Part shown: piece after piece, positions 44,218 to 53,224 of the stretch
Layout of the letters: each line of letters begins with the position of its first letter
Position numbering within the stretch: the stretch's first letter is position 1
Origin: Haloplanus salinarum
GTDB lineage: Archaea; Halobacteriota; Halobacteria; Halobacteriales; Haloferacaceae
Assembly: GCF_024498175.1 (NCBI RefSeq)
Contig: NZ_CP101823.1
Location: forward strand, 372,001-436,000
Length of the DNA stretch: 64,000 nucleotides
Reading direction: 5' to 3'
Program-made: the position numbers and the translations under genes
Notes under the pieces: generated by a model
Seen by the model: the letters and a program-made list of their open reading frames with translations, nothing else
The model's database searches: none
What the model was told of the DNA's origin: nothing

Positions 44218-44931
44218 ATGTTGAGCGACGTCATGGAGGACTATCTCAAGGCGATCTATCGGCTCCAGTCGGAGGGGGGGACGCCGGTCGCCACCTCCGC
44301 CATCGCCGACGAGGTCGGCAAGACGGCGCCGACCGTGACCAGCATGGTCGAGAAGCTCGCCGAGCGGGACCTGCTGGAACGCGAGAAGTACAAGGGCGTC
44401 GAACTGACCCCCGAGGGCGAGACGGTCGCTCTGGAGGTGATCCGTCACCACCGGCTGCTCGAAGCCTACCTCGCCGAGCACCTCGATTACTCGTGGACGG
44501 ACGTCCACGCGGAGGCGGACGCGCTCGAACACCACATCTCCGAGGAGTTCGAGCGCCGGGTCGCCGAGGCGCTCGGCGATCCGGAGGTCGACCCGCACGG
44601 CGATCCGATCCCCGGGGCGGACCTGCATCCGCTCGACGGCGACGAGACCACGCCCCTGACCGACCACGACCCGGGCGCGCGGGTGGTCGTCGAGCGGGTC
44701 CGTGACCGCGACGAGGCGGAACTCGCCTACCTCGACGACGCGGGCGTCCGCCCGGGGACGGAACTCGAAGTCGTCGACGTCGCCCCCTTCGGTATGGTGA
44801 CCGTCCGGATCGGCGACGGCGAACAGAGCCTCCCCGAGGGCGTCGCCCGGACCATCCGGGTGCGGCCGGTCGACGCGGACGCCGGCGATGGCTCCGACCG
44901 GGACGAACTCGAGGGGGTGAGCGGTGCGTGA
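44218..44931 (+). CDS. DtxR/MntR-family metal-dependent repressor
   Basis: A 237-residue three-domain regulator. Residues 1-65 form the winged helix-turn-helix (VMEDYLKAIYRL, TSAIADEVGKTAPTVTSMVEKL), 66-140 the metal-binding dimerisation domain (HHRLLEAYLAEHL, HAEADALEHHISEEFERRV, DPHGDPIPG), and 150-220 a C-terminal FeoA/SH3-like domain (LTDHDPGARVVVERVRD, FGMVTVRIGD). It responds to Fe2+ or Mn2+. Linked by the GTGA overlap to a GDT1-type transporter gene, which suggests it controls manganese or iron export, together with itself, through the palindrome at 44190-44203. Confidence 0.9.
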   Translation: MLSDVMEDYLKAIYRLQSEGGTPVATSAIADEVGKTAPTVTSMVEKLAERDLLEREKYKGVELTPEGETVALEVIRHHRLLEAYLAEHLDYSWTDVHAEADALEHHISEEFERRVAEALGDPEVDPHGDPIPGADLHPLDGDETTPLTDHDPGARVVVERVRDRDEAELAYLDDAGVRPGTELEVVDVAPFGMVTVRIGDGEQSLPEGVARTIRVRPVDADAGDGSDRDELEGVSGA

Positions 44932-45638
44932 CGGGCTGGCTGGAGATCCTCACCGTCGCCTTCGTCGCCCAGCTCGTGGTGTTGCCCGGTGAGAAGGTGC
45001 AGTTCATCATCGCGGGGCTCTCGACCCGGTACAACCCGCTGGTGGTCGTGAGCGCGGCGGGCGCGGCCTTCGCGGGGTGGACCGCCCTCGAGATCCTGTT
45101 CGGCGAGGCGCTCCAGCGCGCCCTGCCGCCGCTCGTGCTCGAGCTCTTCACCGCCGGCCTGTTTCTGGTCTTCGCCGTCCTGCTCTACCGCTCCGCGCCC
45201 GAGGGCGGCGACCCCGAGCACGTCGACGCCGCGACGACCGACGGCGGGGTGACCTCGCTGTCGACGGAGTTCGAGCCACGGGTGTTCGGCCGGGAACTGC
45301 CCGACGCACTCGGCGGGTTCGTCCCCATCTTCGCGATGATGGCGGTCGGCGAGTTCGGCGACAAGACCCAACTGGTCACCATCGGCCTCGCCGCGCAGTA
45401 CGGCGCCCACCCGGCCATCTGGGCCGGCGAGATGCTCGCCATCATCCCGGTGAGCCTCGCCAACGCCTTCTTCTTCCATAAGTTCTCCCACCGACTGGAT
45501 CTCCGGAAGGCCCACTACTTCTCGGCGGGTCTCTTTGCCTTCTTTGCGGCGGACACCGTCCTGAGCATCGCCACCGGGTTCTCCGTCTGGGAGACGATCG
45601 TCGAGGCGGCGTCGACGGCCGTTCTGGCGCTGTTCTGA
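44928..45638 (+). CDS. TMEM165/GDT1-family cation transporter
   Basis: A 236-residue membrane protein with about six helices. GDT1 proteins carry two copies of E-x-G-D-(K/R)-(T/S). The second copy is perfect (GEFGDKTQL, about residue 140). The first is degenerate: LPGEKVQF (residues 19-26) in place of ELGDKTQ-like, so the usual two-fold symmetry is broken. Family members export Mn2+ (bacterial MneA, eukaryotic TMEM165) or exchange Ca2+/H+. The GTG start overlaps the dtxR stop, and the regulator-transporter operon argues for a manganese or iron efflux role. Confidence 0.86.
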   Translation: MTGWLEILTVAFVAQLVVLPGEKVQFIIAGLSTRYNPLVVVSAAGAAFAGWTALEILFGEALQRALPPLVLELFTAGLFLVFAVLLYRSAPEGGDPEHVDAATTDGGVTSLSTEFEPRVFGRELPDALGGFVPIFAMMAVGEFGDKTQLVTIGLAAQYGAHPAIWAGEMLAIIPVSLANAFFFHKFSHRLDLRKAHYFSAGLFAFFAADTVLSIATGFSVWETIVEAASTAVLALF

Positions 45639-45694
45639 CACGGCCGACAGGAGAAAACGCCAGCGTTTTTCTCGACGCCGCCGAGGCTCGACCC

Positions 45695-46384
45695 GTGCCG
45701 AACCCCCTCCCGTCGCTCCTAGCCGGCGTCGTCTTCGGCCTCGCGCTCGCGGCGCCGCCGGGACCGATGAACGCCGTCATCGCCGAGGAGTCCGTCAACA
45801 ACGGCTGGGTCGCGGGCGCCCGGACCGGACTGGGCGCGATGACCGCCGACGCCGTCTTCCTCGTCTGCTCGTTGCTCGGCGTCGTCGCCTTCGTCGAGCG
45901 GTTCCCCACCGTCCGCGCCGCCATGGTTGGCGTCGGGGGCGTGCTCATGCTCTACTTCGCGTACGGGGCCGCCGCGGACGCCACCGGCGGGGTGGACGCG
46001 GTCCCGACCGACGGCGCCGCGACCCGCGCGACCACCGGCTTCCGGAAGGCGTTCGTCCTCGCGCTCACCAACCCCTACCAGATCCTGTTCTGGCTGACCA
46101 TCGGCGTCGGGCTACTCGAACCCGGCCGGCTGGACGTCTTCGCGTACACGCCATACGTCGGCGGGGACCTCACGGGCCTGCTCGTGGTGCGGACCGGGAG
46201 CCCGGCGCTCATCGTCGGCTTCTTCCTCGGGATCACCGTCTGGATCACGGGCTTTCCCGCCGCACTCCGGGCGGCCCAGCGGCGGGTCGACGCCTTCGCC
46301 CCGGTCGTCGCCGGCGCCAGCGCCCTCGTCCTCGCCGGGTTCGGCGTGGTCTTCCTCGTCGACGCCGTCCGGACGCTCGCGTAG
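45695..46384 (+). CDS. LysE/RhtB-family translocator
   Basis: A 229-residue membrane protein with five to six helices and the LysE signature at the start, AAPPGPMNAVIAEES, followed by GWVAGARTGLGAMTADAVF; LTNPYQILFWLTIG marks the second half. The family exports amino acids such as lysine, threonine or homoserine; one branch handles metals, so a link with the preceding GDT1 operon cannot be excluded. Start GTG 45695; AT-rich GTTTTTCTC (45664-45672) about 25-30 bases upstream may be its TATA. Confidence 0.86.
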   Translation: MPNPLPSLLAGVVFGLALAAPPGPMNAVIAEESVNNGWVAGARTGLGAMTADAVFLVCSLLGVVAFVERFPTVRAAMVGVGGVLMLYFAYGAAADATGGVDAVPTDGAATRATTGFRKAFVLALTNPYQILFWLTIGVGLLEPGRLDVFAYTPYVGGDLTGLLVVRTGSPALIVGFFLGITVWITGFPAALRAAQRRVDAFAPVVAGASALVLAGFGVVFLVDAVRTLA

Positions 46385-46387
46385 GAC

Positions 46388-46807
46388 TCACCCCGTCGAG
46401 GACTCGTCGCCGTATCTCGCGAACTCCACCAGGTTGTCGTCCGGATCACGGACGTACACCGACGTGAGCGTCCCGACGGCCCCCGTCCGTTCGACCGGGC
46501 CCGCGACGATGTCGATCCCCCGGTCGCGCAGCTGTTCGATCACCGTCGGGATGGGCGTCTCCGTCAGGAGACAGAAGTCCCCGGCTCCGGGCGTCGGCGC
46601 CGCGGCCACGTGGTCGACGTCGTTGTCGACAGGGTGGAGGTTGATCTTCTGTGCGCCGAACCGCACCGCCTTCCGGCCGTCACCGAAGGTTCGGACCTCG
46701 GCGCCCAGATCCGCGTAGAACTCGCAGGTCCGTTCGACGTCCTCGACGGTGAGGACGAAGTGATCGATCCCGGTCAGCGTCGGTCGGTCGTCGGATTGGC
46801 GTGCCAT
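46388..46807 (-). CDS. VOC-family (glyoxalase/bleomycin-resistance-like) protein
   Basis: A 139-residue single-domain VOC protein. Metal ligands can be assigned in GIDHFVLTV (His), INLHPV (His), and DNLVEFARY (Glu). It resembles the FosX/catechol-dioxygenase-like small VOC proteins of unknown substrate. The ATG 46807 was preferred over an upstream frame rich in Gly/Arg. Convergent with the LysE gene (3-base gap). Confidence 0.8.
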   Translation of the reverse strand: MARQSDDRPTLTGIDHFVLTVEDVERTCEFYADLGAEVRTFGDGRKAVRFGAQKINLHPVDNDVDHVAAAPTPGAGDFCLLTETPIPTVIEQLRDRGIDIVAGPVERTGAVGTLTSVYVRDPDDNLVEFARYGDESSTG

Positions 46808-46889
46808 GGGTTCCCTCCCGACGCCAACGGCATAACTGTCGCGCGCCGCCGGACCAAGCGTATTAGTCGCCCGCCCCCCGAGGGGAGGC

Positions 46890-48056
46890 ATGGATCCGGA
46901 TCGCTCCGCCCTCGATGCGGCCCTCGGCGACTGCGACGGCTACCTCGTCGACGCCGACGGCGCCGACTCGACCCAGCGGTATCTCTCGGGCTTCGACGCG
47001 CCCGACCCCTTCGTCACCTGCTACACTCCCGACGGCGTCCACCTCCTCGTCTCGGGGCTGGAGTACGGTCGCGCACGGACCGACGCCCGGGCCGACACCG
47101 TCTCGCGGCTCTCGGCGTACGACTACCGCGACCGGGTGAGCGAGGTCGGTCCCGTCGCCGGCCGGGCCGCCGTGGTGGCCGACTTCCTCGCCGACAGGGA
47201 CGTGGCGTCGGTGACCGTCCCCGCGCGCTTCCCGCTCGGCACCGCCGACGGCCTGCGCGAGGCCGGCGTGACCGTTCGCGTCGACGACGACGACGCGGTG
47301 ACCCGCATCCGCGCCGTCAAGACCGACGCCGAACTCGACCACGTCCGCCGGGCCCAGCGGGCGAACGAGCGGGCGATGGCGACCGCCGAGTCGCTGATCG
47401 AGTCGGCGACGGTCGTCGACGGCGTCCTCCACCGCGACGGCGACCCGCTGACCAGCGAGGCCGTCCGCCGGGCCATCGAGCGGACGCTGCTCGACGAGGG
47501 CTGTGCACTCGACGAAACCATCGTCGCCTGCGGGGCCGACGCGGCCGACCCACACGAGCGGGGGTCCGGCCCGCTGCGCGCCGACGAACCCATCGTCGTC
47601 GACATCTTCCCCCGGGACAAGGAGACGCGCTATCACGCCGACATGACGCGGACGTTCCTGCGGGGCGAGCCGGACCCCCGGCTCCGGGAGTGGTTCGCGT
47701 TGACCGACGAGGCCCGGCGGGCGGCGCTCGACGCCGTCGAACCCGGCGTCACGGGGGAGGCGGTCCACGACGCCGCCTGCGAGGTCTACGAGGCGGCCGA
47801 CGTCCCGACGCTCCGGACCGACCCGTCGACCGAAACGGGGTTCATTCACAGCACCGGCCACGGCGTCGGCCTCGACGTCCACGAACTGCCGCGGATCGCC
47901 CCCGACGGCGACGAACTCGAACCGGGGAACGTGATCACGATCGAACCGGGGCTGTACGACCCACAGGTGGGCGGCGTCCGCATCGAGGACCTCGTCGTGG
48001 TCACCGCGGACGGCGCGGAGAACCTGACGGAGTACCCGGTCGAACTGATCGTCTGA
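46890..48056 (+). CDS. M24 metallopeptidase (Xaa-Pro aminopeptidase-like)
   Basis: A 388-residue pita-bread-fold peptidase with an N-terminal creatinase-like domain (residues 1-145) and a catalytic domain. The five dinuclear-metal ligands are visible: Asp in VVDIFPRD, Asp in YHADMTRTF, His in GHGVGLDVHE, Glu in IEPGLYD, and Glu in RIEDLVVV. It probably removes N-terminal residues before proline in peptides. Starts 83 bases from the divergent VOC gene. The MFS transporter downstream may be co-transcribed (37-base gap). Confidence 0.9.
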   Translation: MDPDRSALDAALGDCDGYLVDADGADSTQRYLSGFDAPDPFVTCYTPDGVHLLVSGLEYGRARTDARADTVSRLSAYDYRDRVSEVGPVAGRAAVVADFLADRDVASVTVPARFPLGTADGLREAGVTVRVDDDDAVTRIRAVKTDAELDHVRRAQRANERAMATAESLIESATVVDGVLHRDGDPLTSEAVRRAIERTLLDEGCALDETIVACGADAADPHERGSGPLRADEPIVVDIFPRDKETRYHADMTRTFLRGEPDPRLREWFALTDEARRAALDAVEPGVTGEAVHDAACEVYEAADVPTLRTDPSTETGFIHSTGHGVGLDVHELPRIAPDGDELEPGNVITIEPGLYDPQVGGVRIEDLVVVTADGAENLTEYPVELIV

Positions 48057-48093
48057 TCGCAAAGCACTTCCTTGCGGTGGATCCAGAGCCCGT

Positions 48094-49263
48094 GTGAACT
48101 GGCGGTACCGCCACACGGTTCTCGCGCTCTGTACGCTCGCGTTCACGTCGACGATGCTGGCGCGACTGGTCATCAGCCCGGTCGTCCCGGACGTGACCGG
48201 CCACTTCGGCGTCTCGACCGGAGCGGTCGGGCTCGCGCTCTCGGGGATGTGGGCCGCCTACGCACTCACCCAGTTCCCGTCGGGGGTTCTCGGCGACCGC
48301 TTCGGCGAGCGACGGGTGATCCTCGCCGCCGTGGGCATCACCGCCGCGGCCAGTCTGTCGCTCTCCCTCTCGCCCACCTTCGCCGTCTTCGCCGTCCTGA
48401 CCGTCGTTCTCGGCGCCGGTGCCGGCCTCCACTACAGCGTCGCCACCACCCTGCTCACCAAGGAGTTCGACGACATCGGCCGGGCCATCGGCGTCCACGT
48501 CGCCGGTGGGCCGCTAGCGGGGCTGATCGCGCCCGTTGTCGCCACCGCCGTCGCCGTCCGCTTCGGCTGGCGGGCCGCCATCGCCGTCGGCGCCGCCGTT
48601 GCCCTCCCCGCGTTCGTGGCCTTCGCCTGGCGGGTCGAGCGGACGACGCCCGACCACCCCGACGAGCCGATGCGCGACCGGATGGCGGTCCGGCCGTTGC
48701 TCGAGTTGCTCTCCCGCCCGTCCATCGCGTTCACGACGCTCGTGGCCGGCATCGGCGCCTTCTCCTGGCAGGCGACCGCCTCCTTTCTCCCCACCTTCCT
48801 CGTCGCCTTTCGGAGCCTCCCCGAGACGACCGCCGGCCTGCTCTTCTCGGCGTACTTCGTCGTCAACGGGCTGGCCCAGCCGACGACCGGGTGGGTGTCC
48901 GACCGGATCGGCCGCGACGGCGCCGCGGCGGTGACGATGGCCCTCGGCGTCGTCGGGTACGCTCTGCTCGTCGCCGGGCCGCGGATCGCGCTCCTCCCCG
49001 CCGTCGTCTGTGTCGGCGTCGCGATGACGTGGGGGGCGCCCCTCCAGTCCCGCTTCTTCGACAAGTTCGAGGCCGACGAGCGCGGCGCCGCCTTCGGCCT
49101 CGTCCGCACCGCGTACATGGTGATCGGGTCGACCGGGAGCGTCGTCGTCGGCGTCCTCTCGGACGTGAGCGGGTGGGCGGCCGCCTACGGCCTGCTCGTG
49201 GGCGTGACGGGGGTGGCGCTCGTGGCCCTGCTGGCCAACCGGGCGTTCCGGCTGGGACTGTGA
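48094..49263 (+). CDS. MFS transporter
   Basis: A 389-residue major-facilitator protein with 12 predicted helices. The loop 2-3 motif GVLGDRFGERRVIL and its counterpart GWVSDRIGRDG between helices 8 and 9 are present. It begins at GTG 48094 (MNWRYRHTVLALCTLAF). Substrate unknown; resembles the efflux-type MFS proteins. The peptidase gene upstream hints at peptide or amino-acid transport, but this is only positional. Confidence 0.88.
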   Translation: MNWRYRHTVLALCTLAFTSTMLARLVISPVVPDVTGHFGVSTGAVGLALSGMWAAYALTQFPSGVLGDRFGERRVILAAVGITAAASLSLSLSPTFAVFAVLTVVLGAGAGLHYSVATTLLTKEFDDIGRAIGVHVAGGPLAGLIAPVVATAVAVRFGWRAAIAVGAAVALPAFVAFAWRVERTTPDHPDEPMRDRMAVRPLLELLSRPSIAFTTLVAGIGAFSWQATASFLPTFLVAFRSLPETTAGLLFSAYFVVNGLAQPTTGWVSDRIGRDGAAAVTMALGVVGYALLVAGPRIALLPAVVCVGVAMTWGAPLQSRFFDKFEADERGAAFGLVRTAYMVIGSTGSVVVGVLSDVSGWAAAYGLLVGVTGVALVALLANRAFRLGL

Positions 49264-49323
49264 GCCCTCCCCGCGACCGCCCGCACCGAACCCCTTTTGA
49301 TCGGTGAGGAGGAAGCACGGCGC

Positions 49324-50055
49324 ATGGAGCTGTTGGTGGTCGGCGCGGGCGAGATGGGCCGCTGGGTCGCCCGGACCGTCGACCGACCCGTCGCCCTCGC
49401 CGACGTCGACGCCGCGGCCGCGGAGCGGGCCGCCGCGACCCTCGGCTCGGACGTTCGGGCGGTGTCGACCGACACGACCGAAACGTTCGCGGCCGTCTGT
49501 CTGGCCGTCCCCATCTCCGCCGTCGACGCGGCCGTCGAGCGGTACGCCCCCCGCGCCGAGCGCGCGATGTGTGACGTCACCGGCGTGATGGCCGCACCGG
49601 TGACGGCGATGCGGGTGGCCCTGCCCGACCGCGAGCGCGTGTCGATGCATCCGCTCTTCGCCGCGTCGAACGCGCCCGGGAACGTGGCCGTCGTCGCCGA
49701 CGCCCCCGGTCCCGTGACCGACGCCATCCGGGCCGACGTCGCCGCCGCCGGCAACCACACCTTCGAGACGACCGTCGAGGAACACGACGCCGCCATGGAG
49801 ACGGTTCAGGCGGGGGCCCACACCGCCGTCCTCGCGTACGCCCTCGCCGCGGCCGACGTCCGCGAGGAGTTCGCGACGCCCGTCTCCGCGGCGATGGACG
49901 ACCTCGTGGCGACGGTGACCGGCGGCACCCCCCACGTCTACCGCGAGATCCAGGAGACGTTCGACGGCGCCGACGCCGTCGCGGCGGCCGCCCGGCGGGT
50001 CGCGGACGCCGAGGGCGAGGCGTTCGAGGACCTCTACCGCGAGGCCGGCGAATGA
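49324..50055 (+). CDS. tyrA: Prephenate dehydrogenase (TyrA-like)
   Basis: A 243-residue archaeal-type prephenate/arogenate dehydrogenase, which makes 4-hydroxyphenylpyruvate for tyrosine. The NAD-binding motif VVGAGEMGRW is at residues 5-14, CLAVPISA follows, SMHPLFA carries the active-site His, and later GGTPHVYREIQ resembles the NPxxYxxI region. ATG 49324 gives the typical length. Together with chorismate mutase and shikimate kinase at 54 kb it completes parts of the aromatic pathway, although in a separate operon. Four-base ATGA overlap with the next gene. Confidence 0.88.
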   Translation: MELLVVGAGEMGRWVARTVDRPVALADVDAAAAERAAATLGSDVRAVSTDTTETFAAVCLAVPISAVDAAVERYAPRAERAMCDVTGVMAAPVTAMRVALPDRERVSMHPLFAASNAPGNVAVVADAPGPVTDAIRADVAAAGNHTFETTVEEHDAAMETVQAGAHTAVLAYALAAADVREEFATPVSAAMDDLVATVTGGTPHVYREIQETFDGADAVAAAARRVADAEGEAFEDLYREAGE

Positions 50056-51446
50056 TCGACCGCGAGGCCGTCCGCTCGAACGCGAAGTACCTCCGACAGG
50101 TGCGGCCGATCGATCCCGACGAGATCGCCGACTACGTCGACGGCCGACCGCATCCGGCGGCCGTCCGCCGGGTGCTCCGGGAGGAGGCCTACGACCTCGG
50201 CCTGTTCGAGCGCGAGGACGGCACCTTCGTCCCCGCGTCCGAGGACCCCGTCCCGGCGACCGACTGGGCGCCGACCCACCTCCCCGACCGGTACGTCGAG
50301 ACCGTCGAGGACCTGCTGGTCGCCCGTTACGGCGCGAACTGGCACCGTGGCGGGACCGGTGACCGCCTGCGGGAGGTGATCCGGCGGCTGAAGGACGACT
50401 ACTACCGCGGGAACCCCGTCGAGTACGACGCGGAGGTCGCGCTCGGCTACGCCCTCTATCACCTCCCCGACTACTACGCCGCCGTCGGCTACCCCCTCGG
50501 CGACCTGGTCGAGCGGTCGCTGCTCCCGCGTCGCCTCCGCGTCCTCGACGTCGGCGCGGGGGTCGGCGGCCCGGCGCTCGGCCTCCTCGATTACCTCCCC
50601 GACGACGCCGTCGTGGACTACCACGCCGTCGAGCCGAGCGCCGCGGCCGACGTCCTCGATACCCTGCTCGACGGAACCCGGCGCAACGTCCGGACGACGA
50701 TCCACCGCGACCGGATCGAGGACTTCGCGTTCGGGGACGCCCCCTACGACCTGATCCTCGCGGCGAACGTCCTGAGTGAACTCGACGACCCGGTCGCCGC
50801 CGTCGACCGCTGTCTGGCGGCCCTCGCCGACGACGGCACCCTCCTCGCGCTCTCGCCGGCCGACCTCGAAACCAGCACGGGCCTCCGACGGGTCGAACGC
50901 GCCGTCGCCGACGACGGGGCCACGACCGTCTACGCCCCCACCCTTCGGCTGTGGCCCGGCGCCGCCCCCTCCGACCGCGGCTGGTCGTTCGACGAGCGGC
51001 CGCCGGTCGGGGCGCCCCGGCCACAGCGTCGCCTCGACGACGCCGGCACGGATGCCGGCACGTTCACCAACGAGACGGTGAAGTTCTCCTATACGCTCCT
51101 CCGGCGGGACGGGACGCGCCGGGTGGACGTCCGTGCCGACGCCGCCCGCCACGCCCGGATGGCCGACATGGAACGCCACGTCACCGAGCGGATCGACCTG
51201 CTGGCGGTGAAGCTCAGCCGGAACCTCGCCGACGACGGCAACCCCCTGTTCAAGGTCGGGGACGGGAGCGAGCGCCTCGAACACTACGCGGTGTTGACGC
51301 GCGAGTCGGGGCTGAACCGTCCGCTCCGGGACGCCGACTACGGGGCCGTCCTCCGGTTCGAGAACGCCCTCGCGCTCTGGAACGACGACGAGGGGGCGTA
51401 CAACCTCGTCGTCGACGACGAGGCGGTCGTCGACCCGGTGGCGTAG
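50052..51446 (+). CDS. Rsm22-like SAM-dependent methyltransferase
   Basis: A 464-residue protein with a seven-stranded methyltransferase core. The SAM motif is VLDVGAGVGGPALGLL (about residue 165), followed by DYHAVEPSAAA, and the acidic loop DLILAANVLSEL. N-terminal helical domain and C-terminal extension (TVKFSYTLLRRDG) match the small-subunit rRNA methyltransferase Rsm22 family linked to mitochondrial and archaeal ribosome maturation. The cysteines of the iron-sulphur/zinc site seen in some homologues are absent. Coupled to tyrA by ATGA. Confidence 0.8.
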   Translation: MIDREAVRSNAKYLRQVRPIDPDEIADYVDGRPHPAAVRRVLREEAYDLGLFEREDGTFVPASEDPVPATDWAPTHLPDRYVETVEDLLVARYGANWHRGGTGDRLREVIRRLKDDYYRGNPVEYDAEVALGYALYHLPDYYAAVGYPLGDLVERSLLPRRLRVLDVGAGVGGPALGLLDYLPDDAVVDYHAVEPSAAADVLDTLLDGTRRNVRTTIHRDRIEDFAFGDAPYDLILAANVLSELDDPVAAVDRCLAALADDGTLLALSPADLETSTGLRRVERAVADDGATTVYAPTLRLWPGAAPSDRGWSFDERPPVGAPRPQRRLDDAGTDAGTFTNETVKFSYTLLRRDGTRRVDVRADAARHARMADMERHVTERIDLLAVKLSRNLADDGNPLFKVGDGSERLEHYAVLTRESGLNRPLRDADYGAVLRFENALALWNDDEGAYNLVVDDEAVVDPVA

Positions 51447-51522
51447 GGTTCGATTCGCCGTGCCGCCCTCGCCCGCCGCCTGGGCCGGAGCGCCTAACTC
51501 GGCGGCTCCCCCAGGGGAGGGC

Positions 51523-52308
51523 ATGGACGAGCCACACGTTCTCCTGACGAACGACGACGGCATCGACTCCGTGGGGTTCCGGGCGCTCTACGATGCGCTC
51601 TCGACGTTCGCCGAGGTGACGGCCGTCGCCCCGAATGGCGACCAGAGCGCGGTCGGACGAGCCATGTCGCGGGAGGTCGACGTCGAGACACACGACCTCG
51701 GCTACGCCATCCACGGGACGCCCGCGGACTGCACCGTCGTCGGCCTGGAGGCGCTCTGTCCCGACGTGGACATGGTGATCGCTGGCTGTAACCGCGGAGC
51801 CAACCTCGGCGCGTACGTCCTCGGACGCTCGGGCACCGTCAGCGCCGCCGTCGAGGCCGCCTTCTTCGACGTGCCCGCCCTCGCCGTCTCGCTGTACGTC
51901 CCCGGCGCGGACGGCGAGTGGCAACACGCCGCCGACGAGACGCGGGACTACCGCAACGCCACCGAGGTGACGACGTACCTCGTCGACCACGCCCTCGGCG
52001 CCGGCGTCTTCGAACAGGCCGACTACCTGAACGTCAACGTGCCCATCCACGAACCCGGCGACGACCTCGCACCCATCGAGATCACCGAACCGTCGAGGCT
52101 CTACGACATGCGCGCCGAACGCGACGGCGACCGGATCAGCCTCACCGACAACGTCTGGGCGCGGATGCACGAGGGGACCCTCCCCGATCCCCAGGGGACC
52201 GACCGCCGGGCCATCGTCGAGGGCCGGGTCAGCGTCTCGCCCCTCACGGCGCCACACACCTCCGAGCACCACGAGGCGCTCGACGCCCTCGCGGAGACCT
52301 ACCGGTAA
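51523..52308 (+). CDS. surE: 5'/3'-nucleotidase SurE
   Basis: A 261-residue SurE. The metal-binding motif LLTNDDGIDSVG is at residues 7-18, followed by VAPNGDQSAVGRA with the metal-ligand Ser, and GCNRGANLGAYVLGRSGTVSAA for the Asn ligand and the substrate site. SurE dephosphorylates nucleoside monophosphates and can trim short polyphosphate. Starts 76 bases after the methyltransferase gene. Confidence 0.94.
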   Translation: MDEPHVLLTNDDGIDSVGFRALYDALSTFAEVTAVAPNGDQSAVGRAMSREVDVETHDLGYAIHGTPADCTVVGLEALCPDVDMVIAGCNRGANLGAYVLGRSGTVSAAVEAAFFDVPALAVSLYVPGADGEWQHAADETRDYRNATEVTTYLVDHALGAGVFEQADYLNVNVPIHEPGDDLAPIEITEPSRLYDMRAERDGDRISLTDNVWARMHEGTLPDPQGTDRRAIVEGRVSVSPLTAPHTSEHHEALDALAETYR

Positions 52309-52341
52309 CTCCTTTGCTCGACCGCTCGCAACCGACGGGCG

Positions 52342-53022
52342 ATGGATGACGCCTTCGTCGACCTGCTGAACCGGAACCTGGAGCACGCCGCGGCGTTCGC
52401 GGATCGGTTCGACGACGTTCAGGACGTCCAGCGCCCGCCGGTCGTCACCGTCTGTTGTTCCGACTCCCGGGTCCTCCAGGACCACATCTGGGGGAACGAC
52501 CGACCGGGCCACCTCTTTACCTGTGGCAACATCGGCAACCGCGTCGTCGAGCGCACCGACGCGGGCGAAGTGGTCTCGGGCGACGTGCTCTACCCGATCG
52601 CACACACGGGGACCGAAACCGTCGTCGTCGTGGGACACACGGGCTGTGGGGCCGTGACCGCGGCCTACGACGATCTGACCGACGGCGTCGACGAACCGCC
52701 GGGGATCGCGCGCTGTCTCGACCTGCTGGAGCCACATCTGGAGGCGGGCATCGACGCGCTCCCCGACGACCTGGGTCGGGCGGCCGCCATCGACCGCCTC
52801 GTCGAGTACAACGTCGACCGGCAGGTCGACGTCCTCGTCCGGAGCGCCGACGTCCCGGCCGCCGTCGACGTGCTCGGCGTCGTCTACGACTTCCGGGACG
52901 TCTACGCCGGCCGGCGGGGCGAGGTCCACGTGATCAACGTCGACGGCGAGCGTGACCCCGCGGCGCTGCGGGCGGCCCATCCCGCCATCGAGGAACGGAT
53001 CGCGCGGCTGTGGACGTACTGA
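52342..53022 (+). CDS. Beta-class carbonic anhydrase
   Basis: A 226-residue zinc enzyme that hydrates CO2. Zinc ligands are Cys39 in VCCSDSRV (with Asp and Arg of the conserved dyad) and His and Cys in VVGHTGCGAV; LFTCGNIGNRV carries the family region that follows. The C-terminus VINVDGERDPAALRAAHPAIEERIARLWTY is normal (shortened: ERIARLWTY). It starts 33 bases after surE. Its stop at 53022 lies 60 bases from the displaced chorismate-mutase end at 53082, which is the spacing expected if no island had entered. Confidence 0.9.
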   Translation: MDDAFVDLLNRNLEHAAAFADRFDDVQDVQRPPVVTVCCSDSRVLQDHIWGNDRPGHLFTCGNIGNRVVERTDAGEVVSGDVLYPIAHTGTETVVVVGHTGCGAVTAAYDDLTDGVDEPPGIARCLDLLEPHLEAGIDALPDDLGRAAAIDRLVEYNVDRQVDVLVRSADVPAAVDVLGVVYDFRDVYAGRRGEVHVINVDGERDPAALRAAHPAIEERIARLWTY

Positions 53023-53081
53023 CCGCGACCCGTCGCGGCGCGCTCGGGACAAGCGCCGCCCCGGCCGTCGCAGCGGTCGTC

Positions 53082-53114
53082 CTACCGGCTCTCGCGCTGC
53101 TCCACCTTGTTCAA
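53082..53114 (-). repeat. Displaced original 3' end of the chorismate mutase gene (attachment-site remnant)
   Basis: Read on the minus strand this stretch encodes LNKVEQRESR followed by TAG, exactly the last ten residues of the chorismate mutase at 53996-54283. The codons are GC-rich (AAG GTG GAG CAG...), as in the host genome, whereas the current gene end uses AAA GTA GAG CAA. Only TTGTTCA (53107-53113, repeated at 54021-54027) and scattered bases are identical between the two copies. It is the expected left-behind end after an element integrated into the gene. Confidence 0.75.
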
Positions 53115-53224
53115 ATGGATAAAATTCACCATACGGAGTGGAGAACCGAACGACCGATCAATCGTGCCAAGCGTGACGAAAATGCACACCCCTCACCGTT
53201 CTCGTGAAAACAGCAGTCGCAATT

